64,000 bases of DNA from Crossiella equi. Its GTDB lineage: Bacteria > Actinomycetota > Actinomycetes > Mycobacteriales > Pseudonocardiaceae. The position numbers and the translations under genes are program-made. How positions within the stretch are numbered: the stretch's first letter is position 1; each line of letters opens with the position of its first letter. The stretch covers positions 8,231,786 to 8,295,785 of the forward strand of contig NZ_JAGIOO010000001.1 in assembly GCF_017876755.1 (NCBI RefSeq), given 5' to 3'. Shown piece by piece: positions 49,362 to 57,958 of this stretch. The notes below the pieces were generated by a model that worked only from the letters and a program-made list of their open reading frames with translations, made no database searches and was not told the origin of the DNA.

Positions 49362-51002
49362 ATGCGCAGAACCCTGTCCGCTCTGCTCGCGACCGCCCTG
49401 GCCGCCACCGGCCTGACCGTGCTGGCCAGCCCGGCCGTCGCACTGGACAACGGCCTCGCCCTCACCCCGCCCATGGGGTTCAACAACTGGAACTCCACGC
49501 ACTGCCGCGCGGAGTTCAACGAGGAGATGGTCAAGGGCATCGCCGACCTGTTCGTCTCCCGTGGTCTCAGGGACGCGGGCTATGAGTACGTCAACCTCGA
49601 CGACTGCTGGGCCGAACCGCGGCGCGGCCCGGACGGCAACCTGGTGCCCAACCGTGTGCGCTTCCCCCACGGCATTAAGGCCGTCGCCGACTACGTGCAC
49701 GCCAAGGGCCTGAAGTTCGGCATCTACACCAGCGCGGGCACCAAGACCTGTGACGCGCAGGGCTTCCCGGGCGGGATCAACCACGAGGAGCAGGACGCGC
49801 GCCTGTTCGCCTCCTGGGGCGTGGACTACCTCAAGTACGACAACTGCGGCGACCACCTCGGGCAGAGCGCCCAGCTGCGCTACACCAAGATGCGCGACGC
49901 GCTGCGCGCCACCGGCCGCCCGATCCTGTTCTCGCTGTGCGAGTGGGGCGAGAACCGGCCCTGGGAGTGGGCACAGCCGGTCGGCAACAGCTGGCGCACC
50001 ACCGGTGACATCACCGACACCTGGGGCAGCGCCCTGGACATCTTCAAGCGCAACATCGCGCTGTCCCACCTGGGCCAGCGTGGCGCGTGGAACGACCCGG
50101 ACATGCTGGAGGTCGGCAACGGCGGCATGACCGACACCGAGTACCGCAGCCACTTCTCGCTGTGGGCGATGATGAACGCGCCCCTGCTGATCGGCACCGA
50201 CCTGCGCAAGGCCAGCCAGGCCACCTACGACATCCTGACCAACCGCGAGGTCATCGCGCTCAACCAGGACGCCCTCGGCATCTCCGCCCGCGAGCTCGGC
50301 AACGCCGACGGCAGGCACGTGCTGGTCAAGCCGCTGGACAACGGGGACGTGGCGGTGGCGCTGTTCAACGAGTCCGGCAGCGCGCAGACCTTCGGCACCA
50401 CCGCCGCCGAGGCCGGTCTCGGCAACGCCACCGGCTACCGCCTGCGTGACCTGTGGACCGGCCGTGAGTCCACTTCGGACGGTGCCATCAGCGCCACCGT
50501 GCCCGCGCACACCACCGTGGTCTACCGCGTGAGCCGCCAGGGCACGTTCAGCACCCCACCCCCGGGCAGCACGCAGCTCTCGGCCACCGCGCCCAGCCTG
50601 GCCGCCAGTGCTTGGGGCCCGGTGGAGGTCGACCGCAGCAACGGGGAACAGGCCGGGGGCGACGGCCGCCCGCTGACCGTCGGCGGGACCACCTACCGGC
50701 ACGGGCTCGGCGTGCACGCGCGCAGCGAGGTCCGCTACCACCTCGGCGGCCGGTGCACCCGGCTCACCACCACGGTCGGCGTGGACGACGAGGTGGGCGA
50801 CCGCGGCTCGGTGACCATGGAGATCTGGGCGGGCGGCAGGCAGCTGGCCACCAGCGGGAGACTGACCGGGGCGGACGGGCCGAAGCAGCTGGCCGTCGAC
50901 CTCACCGGCCAGCAGTACGTGCACCTCGCGGTGCTGCCCACCGAGGACGGCGTCGCCCACGACCACGCCGACTGGGCTGAGACTGTGATCACGTGTAACT
51001 GA
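49362..51002 (+). CDS. Secreted GH27 alpha-galactosidase with NPCBM domain
   Basis: 546 aa. Signal peptide 1-27 (SPAVA-LDN). GH27 barrel with LALTPPMGFNNWN, the nucleophile Asp160 in YLKYDNCG and the acid/base Asp216 in SWRTTGDI. A beta-sandwich follows, and the C-terminal ~140 residues, from LAASAWGPVEVDRSNGEQ, are an NPCBM carbohydrate-binding domain (HGLGVHARSEVRYHLGG). It releases terminal alpha-galactose (or beta-L-arabinopyranose in some members) from plant galactomannans or raffinose sugars outside the cell. ATG 49362 follows TTGGAGG. Confidence 0.95.
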   Translation: MRRTLSALLATALAATGLTVLASPAVALDNGLALTPPMGFNNWNSTHCRAEFNEEMVKGIADLFVSRGLRDAGYEYVNLDDCWAEPRRGPDGNLVPNRVRFPHGIKAVADYVHAKGLKFGIYTSAGTKTCDAQGFPGGINHEEQDARLFASWGVDYLKYDNCGDHLGQSAQLRYTKMRDALRATGRPILFSLCEWGENRPWEWAQPVGNSWRTTGDITDTWGSALDIFKRNIALSHLGQRGAWNDPDMLEVGNGGMTDTEYRSHFSLWAMMNAPLLIGTDLRKASQATYDILTNREVIALNQDALGISARELGNADGRHVLVKPLDNGDVAVALFNESGSAQTFGTTAAEAGLGNATGYRLRDLWTGRESTSDGAISATVPAHTTVVYRVSRQGTFSTPPPGSTQLSATAPSLAASAWGPVEVDRSNGEQAGGDGRPLTVGGTTYRHGLGVHARSEVRYHLGGRCTRLTTTVGVDDEVGDRGSVTMEIWAGGRQLATSGRLTGADGPKQLAVDLTGQQYVHLAVLPTEDGVAHDHADWAETVITCN

Positions 51003-51104
51003 TTTGATCTCTCCTCGTCGGCCTGGTTAGCCTGTCGGCGGGGGGAGTCACACGTTCGTCTTGCCGTACCCCCGCGCACCCGCAGTTCGACGCCGGAGGT
51101 CGGT

Positions 51105-51557
51105 ATGTCCGTCAAGCTCCACGCCCTCGTCCTCGCCGCCGCCACGGCGTTCATCCTCTCCGCCTGCGCCAGCCCGGCCTCGCCGAAGAACTGCGACCAG
51201 TAGCAGGGCGCGGTCGCCGCCGCCGAACCGAAGATCGCCGAGACCGAGCGGGCGGCGAAGGAGGCCGAGGCCAAGTCGGCCGCGGAGGAGAAGGCCACCG
51301 GCGAGCTCAAGGCCGAGGCGGACCGGCTGGAGGCGGCTTCGGGCAAGGAGTCCGCCCGGGGCGACCGCAGCGCTACCGGGGCGGCCCGGTCGGCCGAGGC
51401 CATCGCCAAGGCCGCGGAGGCGGGGGCGCGCTACACCCGGGCCGTGGCGGAGGGCATCGAGGTCCAGCTGCAGTCCGTGCGGGCCCGCCGGGCCGCCGAC
51501 GAGGCCGTGAAGGCCCTGGCCGAGGCCAAGAAGCAGCTTGAGGACTGCCGGAAGTGA
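51105..51557 (+). pseudogene. Lipoprotein gene interrupted by an in-frame TAG
   Basis: A ribosome site (GGAGG, 51094-51098) and ATG 51105 start a lipoprotein signal: MSVKLHALVL, then FILSACAS with lipobox Cys21. After K-N-C-D-Q a TAG at 51201-51203 stops translation. The same frame then runs on for 117 codons as a charged alanine-rich coiled coil (ETERAAKEAEAKSAAEEKAT and similar) to DCRK-TGA at 51555-51557, followed by a strong terminator. The context CAG-TAG-CAG suggests a CAG-to-TAG nonsense mutation. Cysteines before (Cys30) and near the end (DC) would have paired. Either a recent pseudogene or readthrough; a sequencing error must be excluded. Confidence 0.78.
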
Positions 51558-51563
51558 CGTGGT

Positions 51564-51596
51564 CGGGGCGGCCGGGCAACACACCCGGCCGCCCCG
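51564..51596. terminator. 13-bp stem terminator
   Basis: CGGGGCGGCCGGG (51564-51576) pairs exactly with 51584-51596 around CAACACA, followed by TTCT. It starts 7 bp after the TGA of the interrupted lipoprotein gene, supporting that gene as one full-length unit. The rest of the gap to 51911 shows no further gene. Confidence 0.85.
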
Positions 51597-51911
51597 TTCT
51601 CCCTCGCTCAGCCGCAGTTCTCGCGGCCCACGCCGCCGCGCCGACACGCGCCGAGCACAGCGGCTGCCCGCCGGGGCGATGGTCAGCAGGGGTAAGGCCG
51701 CGATGACGCCGACGGGCCGGGGAGCTGCGCGAACGCGCTGAACTGCACGTTTGGGCACGCCCGTCACCCGGCCCGGTGAACCCGTGGGCGTGACCCGGAT
51801 CTCGCCCGTCAGCCGGGACCGCACTTGGCCAAGGAAATTCACCTCTGGCCGGATCGCCAGAAACCACCGGGTTCTCGCCACCGTGCTCCGGACTGCCCTA
51901 CCGTGGAGGAC

Positions 51912-52862
51912 GTGCACACCGTCGCCGTGCTGGCCTTGGACAAGGTGGTTCCGTTCGACCTGGCCACCCCGGTCGAGACCTTCACCCGCACCCGCCTGCC
52001 CAACGGGCGCCCGCCCTACCGGGTGCGCGTGTGCGGCCTGGGCTCGGAGGTGGACGCGGGCACCTTCACGCTCAACCCCAAGTGGGGCTTGGGGGCCTTG
52101 GCGGAGGCGGACACGATCGTGCTGCCGGGCTGCGAGGACGTGCACGCGCCGGTGCCGGAGCAGGTGGTGGCCGCGCTGCGGGCGGCGGCCGCACGGGGCA
52201 CGCGCATCGCCTCGGTGTGCACGGGCGCGTTCGTCCTGGCGGCGACGGGCCTGCTCGACGGTCTGCGGGTGACCACGCACTGGCTGGCCGCGGCCGAGCT
52301 GGCGGCGCGCTTCCCGCGCGTGCGGGTGGACCCGGACGTGCTGTACGTGGACAACGGCCAGCTGCTGACCTCGGCGGGCGCGGCGGCGGGGCTGGACCTG
52401 TGCCTGCACCTGGTGCGCCGCGACTACGGCTCGGCGGTGGCGGCGGACGCGGCCCGCCTGTCGGTGATGCCCCTGGAACGGGAAGGCGGTCAGGCGCAGT
52501 TCATCGTGCACGACCTGCCGCCCACGCCGCAGGGCTCCCTGCTGGAACCCCTGCTGCACTGGCTGGAGGACAACGCGGCCCAGGACCTGACCCTGGCCGA
52601 CATCGCGGCCAAGGCGGGCATGAGCACCAGGACCCTGAACCGCCGCTTCCGGGACCAGATCGGCACGACACCGCTGCAGTGGCTGCTGCGGGCGCGGATC
52701 CGCCAGGCGCAGTACCTGCTGGAGGCGACGAACCGCTCGGTGGATCTGGTCGCGGCCCAGGTCGGCTTCGGTTCCCCGACCGCCTTCCGGGACCGCTTCA
52801 AACGCGTGGTGGGCACAACCCCGAACGCCTACCGGACGGCCTTCACCACGAGGAACGCCTAG
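51912..52862 (+). CDS. GlxA-type AraC family regulator (second copy)
   Basis: 316 aa. DJ-1/PfpI domain with VAVLALDKVVPFDLATPVETF and RIASVCTGAFVLAATGLLDG (Cys in the elbow), then an AraC domain with LTLADIAAKAGMSTRTLNRRF and VDLVAAQVGFGSPTAFRDRFKRVVGTTPNAYR. It belongs to the same family as the regulator at 10380-11357 but is clearly diverged from it. GTG 51912 fits the domain start; GTG 51903 is nearly as good. Target genes not evident. A possible 54-codon gene overlaps its last 4 bp on the other strand. Confidence 0.9.
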   Translation: MHTVAVLALDKVVPFDLATPVETFTRTRLPNGRPPYRVRVCGLGSEVDAGTFTLNPKWGLGALAEADTIVLPGCEDVHAPVPEQVVAALRAAAARGTRIASVCTGAFVLAATGLLDGLRVTTHWLAAAELAARFPRVRVDPDVLYVDNGQLLTSAGAAAGLDLCLHLVRRDYGSAVAADAARLSVMPLEREGGQAQFIVHDLPPTPQGSLLEPLLHWLEDNAAQDLTLADIAAKAGMSTRTLNRRFRDQIGTTPLQWLLRARIRQAQYLLEATNRSVDLVAAQVGFGSPTAFRDRFKRVVGTTPNAYRTAFTTRNA

Positions 52863-53023
52863 GCGGCTTCCGGGTGCCCGTCCACAATGGACTGGGCGGG
52901 CACGAACGGCTCGCGGAACAGCACCTGGTGCTCCCACTGCCGCGCGCCCTCGAACTCGACGGCCCGCTGCGGCCGCGCCGCCTCGAGGTGGCTGAACTCA
53001 ACACCGATACGCTGGATTGACAT
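52859..53023 (-). CDS. Possible small protein, 54 aa
   Basis: ATG 53023 (or 53029, giving two more residues) opens MSIQRIGVEFSHLEAARPQR and ends VDGHPEAA with TAG sharing 4 bp with the convergent regulator. The middle, AVEFEGARQWEHQVLFREPFVP, looks like normal globular protein rather than frame noise. No family recognised. It may be a small gene or the end of a decayed longer one. Coding status uncertain, since the ribosome site is weak. Confidence 0.4.
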   Translation of the reverse strand: MSIQRIGVEFSHLEAARPQRAVEFEGARQWEHQVLFREPFVPAQSIVDGHPEAA

Positions 53024-53185
53024 GAGCATTTCCGATCTGCCCGCCATGCCGCACGACCCAGAGAGGTCAGTGCGAAGGGGGCGGAGATGAATGAGGAGTC
53101 GCTCTCCTCGCCACCCACCATACACGTGATCGTCCCCGGCGCACGGCATTTCGCCCCAAGAGCCCAACCCCAACCCCAACTCGGC

Positions 53186-53315
53186 CGCCCCCGCACGGCG
53201 TGTTGGCCGCCCCCGTACCTCGTGTTTGCCGATCCCGTACCCCGTGTTGGTCGTCCCCGCACGGCGCGTTGGCTGGCCCCGTACCCGTGTTGGCCGCCCC
53301 GCCGCCCGTGTTGAC
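53186..53315. repeat. 22-bp imperfect tandem repeat, six units
   Basis: Units of 22, 22, 22, 22, 21 and 21 bp, with consensus close to CGNCCCCGTACCNCGTGTTGGC, run without gaps from 53186 to 53315. Each carries the GTGTTGGC core; copies differ at a few places (GCACGG or GTACCC/T). It lies in the ~320-bp gap at 53024-53340, between the 3' end of the EAL-CBS-GGDEF gene and the small minus gene. No coding function is seen. Confidence 0.85.
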
Positions 53316-53323
53316 CGATCCGG

Positions 53324-53342
53324 GATCCCGGGCCCCGGGATC
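53324..53342. terminator. 9-bp inverted repeat at the 3' end of the c-di-GMP gene
   Basis: GATCCCGGG (53324-53332) and CCCGGGATC (53334-53342) are separated by one base and reach into the stop codon of the minus-strand gene. It could be a terminator stem, although the 1-nt loop means the inner pairs must open. It directly follows the tandem repeat block. Confidence 0.4.
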
Positions 53343-55059
53343 AGCCGATGTGCTGCCGCGCCGGCTGCGGCGGGACCTTCGGTTCCCTCGGCCGCCCCCG
53401 CAGCACGTCCACGCGCGCCGACCCCGGCCGGCCCAGCACCCAGCTCGACCCCAGCAGCGACTTGGCCTGCTGCTTCAGCGGCGCCAGCAGCCGACTGGCC
53501 TCCCGGTGGTCGCCGACGCTGCCCGCCGCGCAGACCAGCGTGGCCATCGACAGCGTGATCGACCTGCCCTGCACCCGCCGGTCCGGTTCCAGGATCGCGG
53601 TGGCCACGCGGACCAGGTCGTCCAGCTCGCAGACGATGAGGAAGTCGTCGCCGCCCACGTGGCCGACCGTGGCCGCCCGCAGGCCCGTCGCCACGTCGGT
53701 GAGGGTGCGGCCCACGTGGCGGATGAGGTCGTCGCCCTCGGTGAAGCCCGCGTTGTCGTTGACCCACTTGAAGCCGTCCACGTCCAGCCAGCTCACCGCG
53801 AAGATCTGGCCGGTGGCGATGCGCTGCTGGATGGTCCGGGCCACCGCGTCGCTGCCCGGCAGCCGGGTCAGCGGGTTCAGCGCCGCGGCCTGCTCGACCT
53901 TCATCTCGGCCATGCCCCGGAACAGGTCCGACAGCCGCACCACGCCCAGGCAGCGGCCCGCCTCGTCCAGGACGACCAGGTCGTCGTACAGGCGGTCCGA
54001 GCTGCCGCCCGCCATCAGGTTCAGCGCCTCCATGGCCGTGGCGTCGGTGCCCATCGCGCGCGGCTCGTCGGCCAGGCGCGAGGCCGGGCGCTTGGCGTTG
54101 AGGGCGTGGCCGTACGGGCCGGTCACCGCCAGCAGGAAGCGGTTCCGGTCAATAGTCCACTGTGGACGTTCTTCGTCGTCGACCAGGACGATGCTGGTGA
54201 TGTCCGGGCGGTCGGCGAAGATCCGGCGGGCCTGTTCGGCCGTGCTGTCCTCGGTGAGCATCGTCGCCGGGCACAGGTACTCGGTGATGCGCGGGCCCGC
54301 CGTGGCCACCGGCAGCACCACCGCGCCCACATCGGAAAGCTCGCTCAGCGCCCGGCCCAGTGTCACCCGCGTGTTCGGGCGGCGGGCCGGAGGCGCGATC
54401 AGGTCGCCCTGGACGAGGTGGATGCCCGCTCCGCGCACCGCCTGCAGCTGCTCCCGCGTCTCCACGCCCTGGGCGATGATCGTCGCGCCCGCCTGGCGGC
54501 AGGTGTGCGCCAGGCCCTCCAGCAGCGCCTGCCTGCGTGAGTCCTCTGGCAGCCCGGCGAGCACCTGGCGGTCGAGTTTGACCAGGTTGGGCTGGGCGTC
54601 CAGCAGGAAGGTCAGCGGGATGTCCCCGCCGCCGATGCCGTCCAGCGCCACCAGGAAGCCCACCGTGCGCAACCGGTGCAGCCGTTCCAGCAGCAACGGC
54701 TGGTCCAGGTGGGAGACCGGGTCGCCGATCTCCAGCACCACCTCGCGCGGGCGGCGCCCGGTGGCCCGCAGCGCCCCGAACAGGGCCTCCATGCCCGCCG
54801 GGTCCTCCACCACGGTGTCGGCCAGGATGTTCAGGTGCAGTGGCAGCAGCGTCTCGTGCTCGGAGGCGAACTGCACGGCCAGCACCGCCAGTTCGATGTC
54901 GAGCTCGGTGAGGCGGCCCGCTTCGGCGGCCGCGCGGAACAGGTCGTGGACGTGGCCGCGGAGGGGCCGGGTGAGGGCCTCGACCGCGACCACACCGCCG
55001 GTGTTGGTATTGACCAGCGGCTGGAAGGCGACATGCACTTGGTCCAGCAGCGACGGCAC
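53341..55059 (-). CDS. EAL-CBS-CBS-GGDEF protein (cyclic-di-GMP related)
   Basis: 572 aa, cytosolic. Residues 1-235 are EAL-like (VEALTR motif present), but the second metal motif DDFGxG is DGIGGGD and E-x-T-E is EIGDP, so phosphodiesterase activity is doubtful. Residues about 250-385 hold a CBS pair (TEYLCPATMLTEDSTAEQARRIFADRPDITSIVLVDDE), a possible nucleotide sensor. The C-terminal GGDEF domain (from LNPLTRLPGSDAVARTI) has GGDDF, a possibly active variant. The order EAL-CBS-GGDEF suggests a sensor rather than a simple synthase. GTP/c-di-GMP binding is inferred. Confidence 0.88.
   Translation of the reverse strand: MPSLLDQVHVAFQPLVNTNTGGVVAVEALTRPLRGHVHDLFRAAAEAGRLTELDIELAVLAVQFASEHETLLPLHLNILADTVVEDPAGMEALFGALRATGRRPREVVLEIGDPVSHLDQPLLLERLHRLRTVGFLVALDGIGGGDIPLTFLLDAQPNLVKLDRQVLAGLPEDSRRQALLEGLAHTCRQAGATIIAQGVETREQLQAVRGAGIHLVQGDLIAPPARRPNTRVTLGRALSELSDVGAVVLPVATAGPRITEYLCPATMLTEDSTAEQARRIFADRPDITSIVLVDDEERPQWTIDRNRFLLAVTGPYGHALNAKRPASRLADEPRAMGTDATAMEALNLMAGGSSDRLYDDLVVLDEAGRCLGVVRLSDLFRGMAEMKVEQAAALNPLTRLPGSDAVARTIQQRIATGQIFAVSWLDVDGFKWVNDNAGFTEGDDLIRHVGRTLTDVATGLRAATVGHVGGDDFLIVCELDDLVRVATAILEPDRRVQGRSITLSMATLVCAAGSVGDHREASRLLAPLKQQAKSLLGSSWVLGRPGSARVDVLRGRPREPKVPPQPARQHIG
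54155..54167. repeat. GTCCACTGTGGAC palindrome copy (within a CDS)
   Basis: A 13-bp perfect palindrome inside the CBS region of the EAL-CBS-GGDEF gene. One of the six TCCACWGTGGA copies. Confidence 0.7.
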
Positions 55060-55157
55060 GCCGCAGATGGTGCCGTGAAAACCCGCGCCCGTGTGGTCCG
55101 TTCACCACATGTTCACCGACTCTCAGCGGCATCGACGCACAACGGGCACAGCCGCGC

Positions 55158-56327
55158 TCACAAACCCCCAAGAAACGCCATGCGGGTGCGCGTGGTCCAC
55201 GGCGCGTTGCGGAACAGCCCGGCCATGGCCGCCGCTGTGCCGCGCACGTCCTCCCGGCTGGACAGGTAGTGCTGCTGCAGCTGCGCCGACATGCCGAAGA
55301 ACAGCTCGAAGAACGCGGGCACCTCGGCGGGCGGCAGCGACAGCAGCACCCGCAAACCGCTGCGCCGCAACGCGTGCACGGCCTTGGCCGCCGGGGACCA
55401 CAGCACCCGCCACCCGGCGTGGGCCGCGGCGTGCGGGCCCGCGGGCAGGGCGGCGTGCACCACCTCCGCCAGCCGCGGCGCCAGGGACAGGGCGGTGGCC
55501 ACGCTGAAACCGGTCGCGGGATGGATCAGCCCGGCGGCGGAGCCGAACGGCAGCAGGCCGCGCACGTTGGGCAGCGGATCGTCCACCCGGAACCGGACGC
55601 GCTCCTCGGTCTCGTTGCCGGACAACGAGATCCCGTGCGCGGCCAGCCGGTCCACGAGCTTGCGCCGCAGCTCCGGCAGGCCCAGCCCCGGCCGCCGCGC
55701 CAGCGAGGTCTCCTCCAGCAGCACCCGGCCGCCGCGCAGCGGCATCGCGTAGAGGAAGGTCGGCCAGTCCGACGGGCCGTTGCTGGCGTCCCGCCAGTCC
55801 ATGAACACCGCCTCACCCGGCGTCACCAGCGGCGCGGCCACCTCGGCGGGCAGCACCACACCGAGCGCGGTCTGCTCGGCGGCGGGGCGCTTGGGCCGCC
55901 CGCCGCACAGCACCCGCCGGTCCCCGGAGGCGTCCACCACCAGCCGCGCGCCGATCGTGCCGCCCCCGGCCAGCTGCACCAGGCTGCCGTCGCAGGTGTG
56001 CGCCACGGTCACCGCGCTGCCCTGCCGCACCTCCAGGGACGGGTGGGCCAAGTGGGCGCGCAGGGCGACGTTGTCCAGCAGCGCGTACTGGCGGGTCAGC
56101 TCGAAGCGGGTCCGCGCGACCGCGACCGTGCGCGCCGGGATCCCGGCCAGCACGGTGGGCGGCAGGTCCGGCGGCAGCTCGTCGGTCCAGGCCGCGTAGG
56201 TCTGCCGCCACGGGCGGCCGGGCGCGGGGTCGAGCACGGTGGTGCGCAGCCCGAGCCGCGCACACGCCCCGGCCAGCGCGAACCCGGCCGGACCACCACC
56301 GACGACGAGAACGTCCTGCACGTCCAT
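55158..56327 (-). CDS. Lycopene cyclase family protein (CrtY/CrtL type)
   Basis: 389 aa FAD/NAD(P)-fold cyclase. N-terminal VLVVGGGPAGFALAGACARLGLRT, then the W-x-D-E pattern in YAAWTDELP, the LLDNVALRAHL segment, RLVVDASGDR and the M-D-W-R-D region typical of lycopene beta-cyclases. It would close the end rings of lycopene to form carotene in the membrane. No other carotenoid genes (crtE, crtB, crtI) are adjacent, so it is isolated. ATG 56327 is the first start before the FAD motif. RNase Z lies 14 bp upstream on the same strand. Confidence 0.87.
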   Translation of the reverse strand: MDVQDVLVVGGGPAGFALAGACARLGLRTTVLDPAPGRPWRQTYAAWTDELPPDLPPTVLAGIPARTVAVARTRFELTRQYALLDNVALRAHLAHPSLEVRQGSAVTVAHTCDGSLVQLAGGGTIGARLVVDASGDRRVLCGGRPKRPAAEQTALGVVLPAEVAAPLVTPGEAVFMDWRDASNGPSDWPTFLYAMPLRGGRVLLEETSLARRPGLGLPELRRKLVDRLAAHGISLSGNETEERVRFRVDDPLPNVRGLLPFGSAAGLIHPATGFSVATALSLAPRLAEVVHAALPAGPHAAAHAGWRVLWSPAAKAVHALRRSGLRVLLSLPPAEVPAFFELFFGMSAQLQQHYLSSREDVRGTAAAMAGLFRNAPWTTRTRMAFLGGL

Positions 56328-56341
56328 CACCGAATCATGCG

Positions 56342-57256
56342 CTACCGCCTCGCCGGTACCGCGATCCGGTCCAGATCCGAGGCCACCACGATCTCCCCGT
56401 CGAAGTGCGCGGCGGCCTGCTCGCGGAAGGGCTGGAGGTCGGGGTAACGCTGCGAGAAGTGCGTGAGCACCAGGGTGCGCACCCCGCTCTCGGCGGCCAC
56501 GAACCCTGCCTGACCTGCGGTGAGGTGTCCGACCTGCCCGGCCAGCGCGGTTTCGGAATCGAGGAAGGTGGACTCGATGACGAGCATGTCCACCCCTTCG
56601 CTGAGCGCGAACACGTTCTCGCACAGCGCGGTGTCCATCACGAACGCGAACGCCTGCCCGGGCCGGGGCTTGCTGACCTGCGCCAGCTCCACCCGGCGCC
56701 CGTCGACGTCCAGGAACCCGTCGGCGAGCAGCCCGCGCACCGCGGGCCCGCGCACCCCGGCCTCGGCCAGCCGCTCCGGCAGCAGGCGCACCGAGGTGGG
56801 CTCCTGCAGCCGGTAGCCGAAGGCCTCGACGGGGTGGTTCAGCCGCCGCGCGGACAGCGTGCCGAAGGACCCGGTGGCCAGCACGCCGTCGGTGCGCACC
56901 GGCTCCTCGACGAGCGTGGCGACCTCGTGGAAGGCGGTGGCGTGCCGCAGCCGCGCGAAGTACTCGGCCCCGGAGGCGGGGAAGTGCGCGTGCACCGGGT
57001 GCGCGACCTTGTCCAGGGACAGCCGCTGCACGATGCCGGGCACGCCGAGGCAGTGGTCACCGTGGAAGTGGGTGAGGCACAGCCGGGTGATCTGGCTGGC
57101 CGCGACTCCACTGTGGACCATCTGGCGCTGCGTGCCCTCGCCCGGGTCGAACAGGAAGCCCTGGTCATCCCAGCGCAGCAGGTAGCCGTTGTGGTTGCGC
57201 TGCCGGGTGGGCACCTGGCTGGCGGTGCCCAGGACGATCAGCTCGCGGTTCGACAC
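56342..57256 (-). CDS. rnz: Ribonuclease Z (tRNA 3' processing)
   Basis: 304 aa metallo-beta-lactamase fold, long enough for the bacterial tRNase Z. The zinc motif HxHxDH is H63-F-H65-G-D67-H68 in [11 protein letters not shown]. Further ligands are in the [10 protein letters not shown] strand and LTHFSQRY. It cuts tRNA precursors at the 3' end. GTG 57256 is chosen because the core begins three residues later ([10 protein letters not shown]). It is upstream of the lycopene cyclase, 14 bp away, and probably co-transcribed with it. Confidence 0.93.
   Translation of the reverse strand: MSNRELIVLGTASQVPTRQRNHNGYLLRWDDQGFLFDPGEGTQRQMVHSGVAASQITRLCLTHFHGDHCLGVPGIVQRLSLDKVAHPVHAHFPASGAEYFARLRHATAFHEVATLVEEPVRTDGVLATGSFGTLSARRLNHPVEAFGYRLQEPTSVRLLPERLAEAGVRGPAVRGLLADGFLDVDGRRVELAQVSKPRPGQAFAFVMDTALCENVFALSEGVDMLVIESTFLDSETALAGQVGHLTAGQAGFVAAESGVRTLVLTHFSQRYPDLQPFREQAAAHFDGEIVVASDLDRIAVPARR
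57107..57117. repeat. TCCACTGTGGA palindrome copy (within rnz)
   Basis: An exact 11-bp palindrome inside the RNase Z gene. One of the six TCCACWGTGGA copies. Confidence 0.7.
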
Positions 57257-57301
57257 AGGCGCACTGTAGGGCCCGGGGCACCGCCCCGGCACGCCGATGT
57301 C

Positions 57302-57958
57302 TCAGGCGTGCCGCAGGTAGGTGAGCACCGCCGCCACCCGCCGGTGCACCTGCGGCTCCTCGGCCAGCCCGAGCTTGGCGAAGGTCGAGTTCACGTGCTT
57401 CTCGATCGTGGACTCCGAGAGCGTGAGCTGCTCGGCGATCGCCCGGTTGGTGCGGCCCTGCGCCATGTGCCGCAACACCTCCAGCTCCCGGGGACTGAGC
57501 CGGGTCAGCGGCGCGTCGGCGGCCTTGGCCCGGCTGCCCAGCAGCACCTCCACGATGCGCGGGTCGATCACCGAGCGCCCGGCCCGCACCTCGTGCAGCG
57601 CCCGCAGCAGCTCGTCGACCTCGCCGATGCGCTCCTTGAGCAGGTAGGCCAGCCCGTCGGTGCCGTGCTGGAACAGGGCGAAGGCGTACTGCTCGTTGGC
57701 GTGCTGGGACAGCACCACCACTCCGACCTCCGGGTGGTGGGTGCGCAGGTGGTGCGCGGCCGCGATGCCCTCGGTGTTGTGCCCGGGCGGCATGCGGATG
57801 TCGGTGATCACCGCGTCCGGCTGGAACCGGCCGACCGCGTCGAGCAGCTCCTCGGCGTTGCCGACCGCGGCCACCACCTGCACCTCGCCGCTGTCCTCGA
57901 GCAGCCTGCGGGTGCCTTCGCGGACCAGGTAGTGGTCCTCGGCGATGATGATGCGCAT
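57302..57958 (-). CDS. NarL/FixJ response regulator
   Basis: 218 aa. Receiver domain with acidic pocket IIIAEDH and phospho-acceptor Asp53 in AVITDIRMPP, then a LuxR-type HTH (LSPRELEVLRHMAQGRTNRAIAEQLTLSESTIEKHVNSTFAKLGL, about 152-196). ATG 57958 overlaps the kinase stop (TGATG), so the two are translated together and form a pair. The output genes are unknown. Confidence 0.94.
   Translation of the reverse strand: MRIIIAEDHYLVREGTRRLLEDSGEVQVVAAVGNAEELLDAVGRFQPDAVITDIRMPPGHNTEGIAAAHHLRTHHPEVGVVVLSQHANEQYAFALFQHGTDGLAYLLKERIGEVDELLRALHEVRAGRSVIDPRIVEVLLGSRAKAADAPLTRLSPRELEVLRHMAQGRTNRAIAEQLTLSESTIEKHVNSTFAKLGLAEEPQVHRRVAAVLTYLRHA

Noticed and set aside
51600-51900. Minus-strand reading RPVGVIAALPLLTIAPAG as a transporter remnant
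   Set aside because: A single hydrophobic stretch with no further family signal; more likely promoter DNA of the GlxA-type regulator.
53186-53315. The 22-bp repeats as a CRISPR array
   Set aside because: Units follow each other without spacers, are too short and imperfect, and no cas genes are present.
55158-56327. A carotenoid gene cluster around the lycopene cyclase
   Set aside because: No crtE, crtB or crtI in the window; the neighbour is RNase Z.
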